Below, piece by piece: positions 32,804-41,343 of a stretch of DNA of 46,780 bases. The notes under the pieces are model-generated. The model worked only from the letters and a program-made list of their open reading frames with translations. It searched no databases and was not told the DNA's origin. The position numbers and the translations under genes were made by a program. Origin of the DNA: Laedolimicola sp934402125 (GTDB lineage: Bacteria > Bacillota > Clostridia > Lachnospirales > Lachnospiraceae). Location of the stretch: positions 1 to 46,780 of the forward strand of contig NZ_JBQHTG010000006.1 of assembly GCF_052065835.1 (NCBI RefSeq). The letters are read 5' to 3'. How positions within the stretch are numbered: the stretch's first letter is position 1; every line of letters begins with the position of its first letter.

Positions 32804-33043
32804 ATGGGATTTTTAAAAAAGGAAGAACCGTTGGAAGAATATGAACGTTTTTCAGCCCGACGGCAGCTGATGAACGATCTGACGCTTACCAAAAACGCAT
32901 TGGACGCCGCCTACGCCAATTTCGAAACCGTAGTGGAACCAGATCTGATAGACTGCTATACCTATGAGATTTATTCTGTCCAGAAGCGCTATAAATTTCT
33001 GCTGGAGCAGGTCCGGCGGCTGGAGCAGCAACGATTTTCATAA
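32804..33043 (+). CDS. yaaL: YaaL family (DUF2508) protein, copy 2
   Basis: 79 residues from ATG 32804 (MGFLKKEEPLEEYERFSARR); the ATG at 32792 is less likely since the GGGGG ribosome site and the homologue both point to 32804. Same DUF2508 pattern as copy 1. A hairpin terminator follows directly and the HAD gene converges from the right. Function unknown. Confidence 0.83.
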   Translation: MGFLKKEEPLEEYERFSARRQLMNDLTLTKNALDAAYANFETVVEPDLIDCYTYEIYSVQKRYKFLLEQVRRLEQQRFS

Positions 33044-33044
33044 A

Positions 33045-33077
33045 AAACCGGGAGTGCCTTTTCCACACTCCCGGTTT
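33045..33077. terminator. Bidirectional terminator between yaaL copy 2 and the HAD gene
   Basis: Stem AAACCGGGAGTG (33045-33056) / CACTCCCGGTTT (33066-33077); A-rich left and partly T-rich right. Confidence 0.72.
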
Positions 33078-33089
33078 CCTGTCATTTCA

Positions 33090-33926
33090 TTACATTTCTT
33101 CTGTTTCCAGATATTTTTCAATCTCTACTGCCACGCCGTCTTCCTCATTCGTCAGAGTCCGGTACGCGGCAGCCTCCAGAACCTCAGGCTCCGCATTGGC
33201 CATAGCTACGCCCCTGCCTGCCTTCTTTAAAAGGGCAAGATCATTCGTTCCATCGCCGAAGGCCATACATTCTTCCGTTTGAGTTCCCAGATATTTACAT
33301 AAAAATTCCAGGCCCAGACCTTTATTGGCTCTCGCTGAATTGATCTCAATATTGTTCGGCAGAGATGTGGAAACCTCCAGATCCGGGAACCTCTCTTTCA
33401 TCTCCGGCAGGATACGATCCCGTTCCGGAACCTCCCGGAAATAATACTGGATTTTCTGAATGGTAGGCTCCTGTAAAAAAATCGCTTCCGGCAGGTTTTT
33501 CAACGGAATATAAACCTGCTTCATCAATCCCAGTAATTTACTGCTGGAAGCATATTCTCCCATCTGCTCCATTTCCGCTTCTTCCATCCAGCCTTTTCCA
33601 CTCTGATAACAGCCGCAAATCGCATCCAGCCCTTTTCCATACGCAAATATTCTCTCTGATTCTTCCCGGTTCAGCTCTTCCCGCTGCAGAATTTTCTTTT
33701 CCACAGCGTCATAAACCTCTGCTCCGTTCGCTGTAATCGTATAACGGATAAAGGGCAGGTTCCGTATATTCTCCGGCAATCCCGCATAGATTCTTCCGGT
33801 AGCGGGCACCAAATAAATTCCTCGATCCGCCGCCCTCTGCAAAGCTTCCCTGGTTCTTTTCGAAATCGTTTTATCATTTTTCAAAAGAGTTCCATCCAAA
33901 TCGAACGCAATCAGTCGAATTCCCAT
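33090..33926 (-). CDS. HAD-superfamily (Cof-type) sugar-phosphatase-like hydrolase, intact copy
   Basis: 278 residues. Motif I FDLDGTLLKNDK with the nucleophile aspartate, a SxGR-like ATGRIYAG, and motif IV FGDGTNDLALLKKAG; a C2 cap between (about 85-190) includes NNIEINSARANKGLGL. Cof-type proteins remove phosphate from sugar phosphates, nucleotides or FMN. It lies 13 nt after metG with AGGAG, so it is likely cotranscribed. It is the complete relative of the broken copy at 19458-20187. Confidence 0.85.
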   Translation of the reverse strand: MGIRLIAFDLDGTLLKNDKTISKRTREALQRAADRGIYLVPATGRIYAGLPENIRNLPFIRYTITANGAEVYDAVEKKILQREELNREESERIFAYGKGLDAICGCYQSGKGWMEEAEMEQMGEYASSSKLLGLMKQVYIPLKNLPEAIFLQEPTIQKIQYYFREVPERDRILPEMKERFPDLEVSTSLPNNIEINSARANKGLGLEFLCKYLGTQTEECMAFGDGTNDLALLKKAGRGVAMANAEPEVLEAAAYRTLTNEEDGVAVEIEKYLETEEM

Positions 33927-33939
33927 CTTTTTCTCCTGT

Positions 33940-35910
33940 TTAGCAGATCTCAGCTCCTGCCGGCATATCCTTCTCCGGCGTCATCAGCGCCAGATTGCCC
34001 TCTGCGTCCTCGGCGCACAGCAGCATACCCTCAGAGAGAATGCCTGCAAGCTTGGCGGGCTTCAGATTCACCACAACCATAACCTTCTTTCCGACCATCT
34101 CCTCCGGCGTATAGTGAGCCTTGATACCGGACACAATCTGTTTTACCTGACTGCCCACACGAACCTGTGAGCACAGAAGCTTCTTGGATTTCTTCACCGC
34201 CTCGCAGGCAATGATTTCGCCTACCTGGAACTGCAGCTTCTCAAAGTCGTCAAAGGTAATCTCTGCCTTGGGCTCAATATCGATGACGTCCGCCGCTTCC
34301 TCTGTGGTCTCCGGCTCCGCCTGCGCAGCCGCATCCGCAGCCTTCTTTGCCTCTACCTTTTCCAAAACCTCATTTACGTCCAGACGGGCAAACAGAATCT
34401 CCGGCTTATCCGTTACCTTATTGCCGGACTGATAGAGGCCGAACATATTCATTACCTCAAGGGACCGCTTTCTTGCGCCCAGCTGTGCCAGAATCTTCTC
34501 TGCGGTCTCCGGCATAAACGGCTCCAGCAGGCTTGCGCCGATACTGATACTCTCCACCAGGTTGTAGAGAACAGTTGCCAGACGATCCTTTCTGTTCTCG
34601 TCCTTGGCCAGCGCCCAGGGCATTGTCTCGTCGATGTATTTGTTGCAGCGCTTGAACAGGTTGAAGATCTCAGTCATAGCGTCAGCCACACGCAGCTCGT
34701 CCATCTTTGCGGAAGCCTTCTCTGCAGCGCTGACAGCGGCCTCGCGGAGCTCACGGTCCACCGGCTCGATCACGCCTGCATTATTTACCACGCCGTCAAA
34801 ATACTTGTTGGACATGGATACGGTACGGTTTACCAGATTGCCCAGGGTGTTGGCCAAATCGGAATTCATACGCTCCACCATCAGCTCCCAGGTAATCACG
34901 CCGTCGTTATCAAAGGGCATTTCATGAAGCACAAAGTAGCGGACTGCGTCCACACCGAACATCTCCACCAGATCGTCTGCGTAGAGCACATTTCCCTTAG
35001 ACTTGCTCATTTTTCCGTCGCCCTGTAAGAGCCAGGGATGGCCAAATACCTGCTTCGGCAGCGGAAGATCCAGCGCCATCAGGAAAATCGGCCAGTAAAT
35101 GGTATGGAAACGGATAATATCCTTACCAATCAGATGCAGATCGGCCGGCCACTCCTTCTTAAACAGATCACTGGATTCTCCGTCACACTCATAGCCGATA
35201 CCGGTAATATAGTTTGTCAGCGCGTCCAGCCATACATATACCACATGCTTCGGGTCAAAATCTACCGGAATGCCCCACTTGAAGGAGGTACGGGATACAC
35301 ACAGATCCTGCAGGCCCGGAAGCAGGAAGTTGTTCATCATCTCATTCTTTCTGGAAACCGGCTGAATGAATTCCGGATGCTTGTTGATGTGGTCAATCAG
35401 ACGATCCGCGTATTTACTCATACGGAAGAAATAAGCCTCCTCCTTAGCCGGCTGAACCTCACGGCCGCAGTCCGGACACTTACCGTCTACCAGCTGGGAC
35501 TGGGTCCAGAAGGACTCGCAGGGAGTACAGTACATTCCTTCATACGCTCCCTTGTAGATGTCGCCCTGATCGTACAGCTTCTTAAAGATCTTCTGTACCT
35601 GCTTTTCATGGTAATCATCTGTGGTGCGGATAAATTTATCATAGGAGGTGTTCATCAGATCCCAGATACGCTTAATCTCACCGGATACATTGTCTACAAA
35701 TTCCTTCGGCGTTACGCCTGCCTCTTCTGCTTTCAGCTCGATCTTCTGACCGTGCTCGTCGGTTCCGGTCTGGAAAAATACGTCGTAGCCCTGCAGTCTC
35801 CGGAAACGGGCGATAGCGTCCGCCAGCACGACCTCATAGGTGTTGCCGATGTGGGGCTTGCCTGACGTGTAGGCAATAGCCGTAGTCATATAAAATTTTT
35901 TCTTGTCCAT
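33940..35910 (-). CDS. metG: Methionyl-tRNA synthetase with C-terminal tRNA-binding domain
   Basis: 656 residues. HIGN (20-23) and KMSKS motifs of class I synthetases, a zinc knuckle with CTPC and CPDC pairs, an anticodon-binding domain and a C-terminal OB-fold tRNA-binding domain (about 555-656, FQVGEIIACEAVKKSKKLL). A DAAAQAEPETTEEAADV linker joins the last domain. Expression is probably controlled by the T-box at 35952-36225. In Bacillus the gene also lies near abrB and rsmI, as it does here. Confidence 0.95.
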   Translation of the reverse strand: MDKKKFYMTTAIAYTSGKPHIGNTYEVVLADAIARFRRLQGYDVFFQTGTDEHGQKIELKAEEAGVTPKEFVDNVSGEIKRIWDLMNTSYDKFIRTTDDYHEKQVQKIFKKLYDQGDIYKGAYEGMYCTPCESFWTQSQLVDGKCPDCGREVQPAKEEAYFFRMSKYADRLIDHINKHPEFIQPVSRKNEMMNNFLLPGLQDLCVSRTSFKWGIPVDFDPKHVVYVWLDALTNYITGIGYECDGESSDLFKKEWPADLHLIGKDIIRFHTIYWPIFLMALDLPLPKQVFGHPWLLQGDGKMSKSKGNVLYADDLVEMFGVDAVRYFVLHEMPFDNDGVITWELMVERMNSDLANTLGNLVNRTVSMSNKYFDGVVNNAGVIEPVDRELREAAVSAAEKASAKMDELRVADAMTEIFNLFKRCNKYIDETMPWALAKDENRKDRLATVLYNLVESISIGASLLEPFMPETAEKILAQLGARKRSLEVMNMFGLYQSGNKVTDKPEILFARLDVNEVLEKVEAKKAADAAAQAEPETTEEAADVIDIEPKAEITFDDFEKLQFQVGEIIACEAVKKSKKLLCSQVRVGSQVKQIVSGIKAHYTPEEMVGKKVMVVVNLKPAKLAGILSEGMLLCAEDAEGNLALMTPEKDMPAGAEIC

Positions 35911-35951
35911 TTTTTACCTCTCTTTTCTATGCAAACGAAAGATCAAAAAAT

Positions 35952-36225
35952 CCCCGTCTTCCTCAATACCAAAGAAGACGGGGCTGATTCCCGTGTTACC
36001 ACTTCCATTCGCCTGTTCCTCACGAAACAGACCTCTGCGGGTACCTGCATACCCTGACGCTGTAACGGGCGCACCCTTCACGGCTTATCGCAGCAGTCTT
36101 ATCCGACACCTGCGTTCATCCGTGCCGCTCAGAAACCATCTTCAGCCCTTTTGTCTTTATCCCTCTCAGCACCGGGAATTCTCTGTAAAAGACGCATACA
36201 GCCTACTCTTTTCTTCATAGCGTTT
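35952..36225 (-). promoter_or_regulatory. T-box riboswitch leader of metG
   Basis: Minus-strand leader with AGAGA and GGTGCTGAGAG (stem I-like), the T-box sequence GGAAGTGGTAACACGGG (complement at about 35988-36004) and a 10-bp terminator CCCCGTCTTC/GAAGACGGGG (35952-35983) followed by T6. The TGGT of the antiterminator suits a tRNA ending ACCA, as tRNA-Met does. The specifier ATG could be at 36119-36117 or 36139-36137; I could not fold it. Uncharged tRNA-Met should allow reading into metG. This leader fills most of the gap 35911-36240. Confidence 0.85.
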
Positions 36226-36248
36226 GCATTTTTAACTGATATAAAAGA

Positions 36249-36277
36249 AGCGTAACACAGGATAATTTTTTTGTCAA
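36249..36277 (-). promoter_or_regulatory. Promoter of the metG leader
   Basis: Minus-strand TTGACA (36277-36272), 17-nt spacer and a weak TACGCT (36254-36249). Confidence 0.5.
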
Positions 36278-36360
36278 GTTTCCTGCTGCCTGGAAAGAGC
36301 CTTCTTAAAATTTTCAGTTTTTTACGGGTTTTTCTCCGCTATTTTTGTGAAAAATTACTC

Positions 36361-36388
36361 TTTCACTTTTCAAAATCAGTGCTATAAT
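36361..36388 (+). promoter_or_regulatory. Promoter of the L25 gene
   Basis: TTTCAC (36361-36366), 16-nt spacer, TATAAT (36383-36388). The leader of about 90 nt ends with TTTGGAGGAAA before ATG 36486. Confidence 0.6.
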
Positions 36389-36485
36389 AAGCACCGTAAA
36401 GTAAATATAGAACCACTTAACAATACCTGTTTGCAACACAAAGTGGAAGGCTGCTAAGCGATTCAGATTTTGGAGGAAAAGATAA

Positions 36486-37079
36486 ATGAATACTTTAAAA
36501 GCTGAAAAAAGAGACATGTTGACGAAAGCCAAGAAACTTAGACGTGAAGGTTATGTTACCGGCAATATCTACGGCCGCGAGATGAAGGAATCCATTCCCC
36601 TTCAGATTACCAAGGCAGACGCTGAGAAAATCTTAAGATCCGAAGGAAAAGGAAGCCAGGTAATGCTGGAGGTCGCAGGCGAGACCTACGACGCGCTGAT
36701 TAAGGAGATCGATTATGATTCCTTAAGAGGACAGCTTCTGGAGATTGATTTCCAGGCACTGGTAAGCAATGAAAAGGTTCATTCCGTAGCTGAGGTAATT
36801 CTGCTTGGTCAGGACGATGTCCAGGCCGGCGTGGTACAGCAAATGCTTCAGGAAGTTACCTACAAGGCACTGCCCGCAGATCTGGTTGACAAGATTAAAG
36901 TTGATGTCAGTCACATGAAGGTCGGCGAAACACTGAAGGTAAAGGATCTGGATATCGCGAAGAATCCTGCCATCGACCTGCATACTTCTCCGGACGCTAC
37001 CGTCGCTACCGTCATTGAGGTACACAATCCTGCGGTAGAGGAAGACGCTGACACCGAGGGTGAAGCCACAGAGGCATAA
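36486..37079 (+). CDS. rplY: Ribosomal protein L25 / general stress protein Ctc
   Basis: 197 residues. N-terminal L25 5S-rRNA-binding domain (EKRDMLTKAKKLRREGYVTGNIYG) and the C-terminal TL5/CTC beta domain (about 95-185), then an acidic tail. Binds 5S rRNA in the large subunit. Own promoter and terminator, so a single-gene unit. Confidence 0.92.
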   Translation: MNTLKAEKRDMLTKAKKLRREGYVTGNIYGREMKESIPLQITKADAEKILRSEGKGSQVMLEVAGETYDALIKEIDYDSLRGQLLEIDFQALVSNEKVHSVAEVILLGQDDVQAGVVQQMLQEVTYKALPADLVDKIKVDVSHMKVGETLKVKDLDIAKNPAIDLHTSPDATVATVIEVHNPAVEEDADTEGEATEA

Positions 37080-37102
37080 GCAGACATTAGATAGGATAGA
37101 GG

Positions 37103-37135
37103 AAGCCTGTTCTGTTTCGGAACAGGCTTCTTTTT
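37103..37135 (+). terminator. Terminator of the L25 gene
   Basis: Stem AAGCCTGTTC (37103-37112) / GAACAGGCTT (37120-37129) followed by CTTTTT. Confidence 0.85.
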
Positions 37136-37141
37136 GTCCCT

Positions 37142-37678
37142 TTATACCGATACCAGCTTCCCGGCCAGCCACAGGCTGGCGGCGATTCCCACCGCCGTAG
37201 CCAGCAGCGCGCCCGGCAGCGTGTAACGGGTTTTCTTTACTTTTGCCGTCAGAAAATAGATACTCATGGTATAGAAAATCGTCTCTGTACACCCCATCAT
37301 AATCGACGCCGCCAGCCCCACGTAGGAATCTGTCCCATATTCCCGGAAAAGATCCAGCGCCAGACCCGTAGCTGCCGAAGAGGAGAACATCCGGACAATG
37401 GCTAGGGGCAGAAGCTCCGATGGGACATGAATCCCTTCTGTCGCCCGCCCCAGGGCTTCCGCCAGGAAATCCAGAAAGCCGGAGGCCCGAAGGACGCCCA
37501 CGGCTGTCATAAGCCCCACCAGCGTCGGCAGAATCTGCACCACCGTCCTAAGCCCCTCCTTCGCCCCTTTTACAAAGTCGTCATACACCGGTCTTCTGGC
37601 AATCACCCCCTCTGTCACCACATAAAAAATCAGGAGCGGCACCATCAGATCCGACAGATACAGCATGATTCCTGTCAC
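37142..37678 (-). CDS. spmB: Spore maturation protein B
   Basis: 178 residues, four to five membrane segments, with the nucleoside-transporter gate-like motif MMGCTETIFYTMSIYF and RMFSSSAATGLALDLF typical of SpmB. Needed with SpmA for dehydration of the spore core in Bacillus. It follows spmA by 4 nt. Confidence 0.9.
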   Translation of the reverse strand: MTGIMLYLSDLMVPLLIFYVVTEGVIARRPVYDDFVKGAKEGLRTVVQILPTLVGLMTAVGVLRASGFLDFLAEALGRATEGIHVPSELLPLAIVRMFSSSAATGLALDLFREYGTDSYVGLAASIMMGCTETIFYTMSIYFLTAKVKKTRYTLPGALLATAVGIAASLWLAGKLVSV

Positions 37679-37682
37679 CCCT

Positions 37683-38285
37683 TCACCTCCTGTCCATCAG
37701 CTTGCAAAATCCTACCGCCACCGCTGCGCCAAGAAGGGTCGCCAGCAGGGACGGCGCCAGAATGGCCGCCGGATTCACACTGCCGTATTGGCTCCGATAA
37801 GCGATGATATTCACCGGAATCAGCTGAAGCGACGCAATATTCAATACCAGAAAGGTACACATTTCATTGCTGGCCGTCCCCTTTTTCCGGGCTCGGACGC
37901 CGGATTTCCGTCGTTCCTCCTCCAGATCCCCCAGAGCCTCCATGGCCTTTAGTCCCGCCGGTGTGGCGGCCCAGCCCAGACCGAAGATATTCGCTATCAT
38001 ATTGGCTGTCATATACTCCCGGGCCGGATGCTCCCACGGCAGGTCCGGAAACATCAGATTTATAAATGGACCCAGGGCCCTGGACGCCCGCCCGATGACG
38101 CCGCTTTCTTTTGCAATCTCCATCAGCCCCACCCAGAGAGCCATAATCCCTGCCATGGTGATACACAGCGTCACCGCCTCACCGGCCGAATCCAAGGCCG
38201 CCTGGGTCAGCTCCGGCAGCTTTCCCTGTATGCTCCCGTAAAGAATTCCCAGGAGCAGCATAGCTGCCCACAGAATATTCAGCAT
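37683..38285 (-). CDS. spmA: Spore maturation protein A
   Basis: 200 residues with several membrane segments; MLNILWAAMLLLGILYGSIQG start, ANIFGLGWAATPAGLKAMEAL and TFLVLNIASLQLIPVNIIAYR are family features. CAGGAG before the ATG. Partner of SpmB; the pair marks a spore-forming host. Confidence 0.9.
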   Translation of the reverse strand: MLNILWAAMLLLGILYGSIQGKLPELTQAALDSAGEAVTLCITMAGIMALWVGLMEIAKESGVIGRASRALGPFINLMFPDLPWEHPAREYMTANMIANIFGLGWAATPAGLKAMEALGDLEEERRKSGVRARKKGTASNEMCTFLVLNIASLQLIPVNIIAYRSQYGSVNPAAILAPSLLATLLGAAVAVGFCKLMDRR

Positions 38286-38448
38286 TCACAATTCTCCTGT
38301 TTTTTACTACTATATTCCCGTCTATCTGTATTTATGGAAATTTTTTGCCTTCCCCTGACCTGTTTCCAATATTTATCTTATTTATCCTTTTTTCATACAT
38401 TTTTATCATACTTTTTATAAAAAACCTATTAAAAAATACAAATTCCTA

Positions 38449-38477
38449 TTGGAATCTTATGGTTTTTTTGCTATAAT
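38449..38477 (+). promoter_or_regulatory. Promoter of the AbrB-like gene
   Basis: TTGGAA (38449-38454), 17-nt spacer, TATAAT (38472-38477); AAGGAGGAG before ATG 38518. Confidence 0.65.
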
Positions 38478-38517
38478 ACAGAAATTGATTGTTACCATTA
38501 TTTAAGGAGGAGAAGCA

Positions 38518-38772
38518 ATGAAGAACACCGGAGTGGTCAGAAGACTGGATGAACTCGGACGTATCACGCTTCCTATGGAATTACGAAAAGTATTCGGAAT
38601 TGAAGAACGCGATTCTCTCGAGATCTATGTTGAAGATGACAAAATTATTTTAAAGAAGTATGCACCGACGGATATTTTCACTGGAGACCGAGATGACCTT
38701 ATTGAATTTCATGGTAAAATGGTTTCTAAAAAATCGATTGAAGAATTAGCAAAGAAAGCTAACTTGATTTAA
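38518..38772 (+). CDS. abrB: AbrB/SpoVT-family transition-state regulator
   Basis: 84 residues. Swapped-hairpin AbrB domain: GVVRRLDELGRITLPMELRKVFGI ... DSLEIYVEDDKIILKKY, followed by a short C-terminal part. Size and place next to rsmI match Bacillus abrB. It binds DNA as a tetramer and controls transition-phase genes; targets here unknown. Confidence 0.9.
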   Translation: MKNTGVVRRLDELGRITLPMELRKVFGIEERDSLEIYVEDDKIILKKYAPTDIFTGDRDDLIEFHGKMVSKKSIEELAKKANLI

Positions 38773-38787
38773 TAATTGTCAGCATAC

Positions 38788-38824
38788 AAAAACCGGAAGC
38801 CCCAGGCGGGTTTCCGGTTTTTTC
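38788..38824. terminator. Terminator between abrB and rsmI
   Basis: Stem AAACCGGAAGCCC / GGGTTTCCGGTTT (38790-38820) followed by T6; serves abrB and, less strongly, the minus-strand core operon. Confidence 0.8.
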
Positions 38825-38836
38825 TACATATACCCT

Positions 38837-39679
38837 CTATTCTTCCAACAGCGCCTGGTAAATATCGCGCCTGGACACGCCTCTGTCCCTGGCCACCAGC
38901 CGCATGGCCTCTTTATGCTGGATTCCCTGCTGCTCATACTGCGCCACATGGTCGGCAATCGTCATCTGCTCCCAGGCCGCCTGCTTTTCTTTTACCAGCT
39001 CCTCCGGATTTCTTCCCTCGATCACCAGCACGCACTCGCCTCTGGGCGCTTCCGTCTCGTAATGGCGAATAGCTGCTTCCAGATCCGTCCGGAAAATGGT
39101 CTCGTGCTTCTTGGTCAGTTCCCGGCACACGGAAATCTGCCGATTTCCCAGTGTCTCTTTCAGCTCTCCCAGTGTCTTCAAAAGCCGGTGGGGCGCTTCA
39201 TAGAGAATCATCGTCCGCGTCTCATTTTTCAGCTCTTCCAGGACGCTCTGCCGCTCCTTTTTATCCGATGGTAGGAAGGCCTCGAAGGCAAAACGTCTGG
39301 TTCCCAGGGCCGACAGGGTCAGCGCCGTCACACAGGCGCAGGCTCCCGGAAGTACGGTTACAGTAATCCCGGCCTCCGCGCACATTTTCACCAGCTCCTC
39401 GCCCGGATCGGAAATGCCGGGCATACCCGCGTCGGTGATCAGCGCGATATTTTTGCCGGCCCGGAGCTGCTCCACCAGCTCCCGTCCCTTATCGAACTTG
39501 TTGTACTCATGATAACTGGTCATGGGCGTATGAATTTCAAAATGGTTCAGAAGCTTAATGCTGTTGCGGGTATCCTCCGCCGCAATCACATCTACCTCTT
39601 TCAGGATACGCAGCACCCGGAAGGTAATATCCTCCAGATTACCGATGGGTGTGGCGCACAGATATAACGTTCCCTGCAT
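38837..39679 (-). CDS. rsmI: 16S rRNA (cytidine-1402-2'-O)-methyltransferase
   Basis: 280 residues. SAM-dependent tetrapyrrole-methylase fold with GTLYLCATPIGNLEDITFRVL, EDTRNSIKLL, ITDAGMPGISDPG and the C-terminal helical domain. Methylates C1402 in the decoding centre. Last gene of the minus-strand core operon; 9 nt after the TrmN6-like gene. Confidence 0.93.
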   Translation of the reverse strand: MQGTLYLCATPIGNLEDITFRVLRILKEVDVIAAEDTRNSIKLLNHFEIHTPMTSYHEYNKFDKGRELVEQLRAGKNIALITDAGMPGISDPGEELVKMCAEAGITVTVLPGACACVTALTLSALGTRRFAFEAFLPSDKKERQSVLEELKNETRTMILYEAPHRLLKTLGELKETLGNRQISVCRELTKKHETIFRTDLEAAIRHYETEAPRGECVLVIEGRNPEELVKEKQAAWEQMTIADHVAQYEQQGIQHKEAMRLVARDRGVSRRDIYQALLEE

Positions 39680-39688
39680 GTTATCTCC

Positions 39689-40426
39689 TTAATAGCCGTA
39701 AATATCGTAGATCTCGTCCATATAGACGCCGGGCTTTTTGTATACAATCAGCGGCTTCTCCACCGTCATACGGGAACGGCCGCCGCGGCAGGCCTCCAGA
39801 AGCACCATATTGGGTTCCTTGTCCACATAGGGATAGACCAGCTGCATCCGCTTGGGCTCCAGCTTATACTTCACCAGGGTGGTGATAAGCTCCGCCAGCC
39901 GGAAGGGACGGTGTACCAGATAAAAGCGTCCGCCGGGCCGCAGCAGCTTGGCCGCTTCCCGCGCCACGTCTTCAAAGCTGCACAGAACCTCATGCCGCGC
40001 GATGGCCTTCGGCAGCTCCGGATTCACCAGACCGTGATTACCGGTCATATAGGGCGGATTACAGGTGACCACATCAAAAGAAGCCGCCCCAAAGATGGAA
40101 GCTGCTTCCTTTATATCTCCCTGGACAATGGAAACGGAATCCGTCAAATTGTTGAGCTCCACGCTTCTTCTGGCCATATCCGCGCTCTCCTCCTGGATCT
40201 CCAGCCCGGTAAAGCTTCGTCCTTCGGTCTTGCCCCGGAGCAGGATCGGGATAATTCCCGTACCGGTTCCCAGATCCAGAACCCGCTCGCCCCGCTTTAC
40301 CTTTGCAAAGCCGGACAGCAGCACCGCGTCCATGCCAAAACAAAATTTGCTCGGATTCTGGATAATCTGATAGCCGTTCCGCTGCAGATCATCCAGCCGT
40401 TCTCCATCTTTTAACTTAATTGTCAT
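39689..40426 (-). CDS. tRNA1(Val) N6-adenine methyltransferase-like (YabB/TrmN6)
   Basis: 245 residues. SAM motif VLDLGTGTGIIPILL and the N6-adenine catalytic motif NPPYM. In Bacillus the homologue yabB has the same place between yaaT and rsmI. It starts within the end of the ricT gene (11-nt overlap). Confidence 0.87.
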   Translation of the reverse strand: MTIKLKDGERLDDLQRNGYQIIQNPSKFCFGMDAVLLSGFAKVKRGERVLDLGTGTGIIPILLRGKTEGRSFTGLEIQEESADMARRSVELNNLTDSVSIVQGDIKEAASIFGAASFDVVTCNPPYMTGNHGLVNPELPKAIARHEVLCSFEDVAREAAKLLRPGGRFYLVHRPFRLAELITTLVKYKLEPKRMQLVYPYVDKEPNMVLLEACRGGRSRMTVEKPLIVYKKPGVYMDEIYDIYGY

Positions 40427-41342
40427 CCAGCTTTGATTTCCTCTCCTGCTTTTCCAGGGCCTCCAGCTTCTTCAGCTCTTTATCGGATGTTCCCCGATCG
40501 CCTTTATCGCCCTTTTCCTTCTTCTTTCTGGGACGGAACTTCAGCTCCTCCACCGGATATTCGCGAATCTCCTTCTCATCGCCGTCCACCGTCACGATAA
40601 CCTTCACCTTCTGACGCAGCACATTGACGCTCTGCACCTCGCCCTTCAGCCCGTCGGAGGTCGTCACATAATCTCCCAATCCCGGCAGATGGCTGTTCAG
40701 CTCCTCATAGGTCTCCTGCTCATGCTTCAGACAGCACATCAGTCTGCCGCACACGCCGGAAATCTTCGTGGGATTCAGGGACAGGTTCTGCTCCTTTGCC
40801 ATCTTAATGGATACCGGAACAAAATCCGACAGATGGGTGTGACAGCACAGGGGTCTTCCACAGATTCCGATACCGCCCAGGATCTTTGTCTCGTCCCGGA
40901 CGCCGATCTGCCGCAGCTCAATTCTCGTCCGGAACACGCTGGCCAGATCCTTTACCAGCTCCCGGAAATCAATTCGTCCGTCCGCGGTAAAATAAAACAG
41001 GACCTTATTGTTATCAAAGGTATATTCCGCCTGGATCAGCTTCATTTCCAGTCCATGCTTCCGGATCTTTTCCTGACAGATCTTATACGCCTCTTTTTCC
41101 TTAAAGCGGTTGGCCGCTTCCCTTGTGTCGTCCTCCGGAGTCGCAAGCCGGATAACCGGCTTTAAGGGCTGAATGATCTTCTTTTCCTCTACCTCCTTGG
41201 TTCCCACAACTACATATCCGTATTCCACGCCTCTGGCGGTCTCTACAATCACATGCTTTCCCTTGGGAATATCCAGCTTTCCGGGAGAAAAGAAATATAT
41301 CTTTCCCGCATTCCGAAATCTGACGCCTATGACTTTTTCCAT
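40416..41342 (-). CDS. ricT: PSP1-domain RicT/YaaT protein
   Basis: 308 residues. The PSP1 domain lies in the first two thirds, with cysteines in GGIGICGRPLCCHTHL and SGVCGRLMCCLKHE, which in RicT bind Fe-S clusters with RicA/RicF. The tail is basic and lysine-rich. In Bacillus the complex helps RNase Y processing and sporulation. It follows holB with a 1-nt gap. Confidence 0.92.
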   Translation of the reverse strand: MEKVIGVRFRNAGKIYFFSPGKLDIPKGKHVIVETARGVEYGYVVVGTKEVEEKKIIQPLKPVIRLATPEDDTREAANRFKEKEAYKICQEKIRKHGLEMKLIQAEYTFDNNKVLFYFTADGRIDFRELVKDLASVFRTRIELRQIGVRDETKILGGIGICGRPLCCHTHLSDFVPVSIKMAKEQNLSLNPTKISGVCGRLMCCLKHEQETYEELNSHLPGLGDYVTTSDGLKGEVQSVNVLRQKVKVIVTVDGDEKEIREYPVEELKFRPRKKKEKGDKGDRGTSDKELKKLEALEKQERKSKLDDN

Positions 41343-41343
41343 C

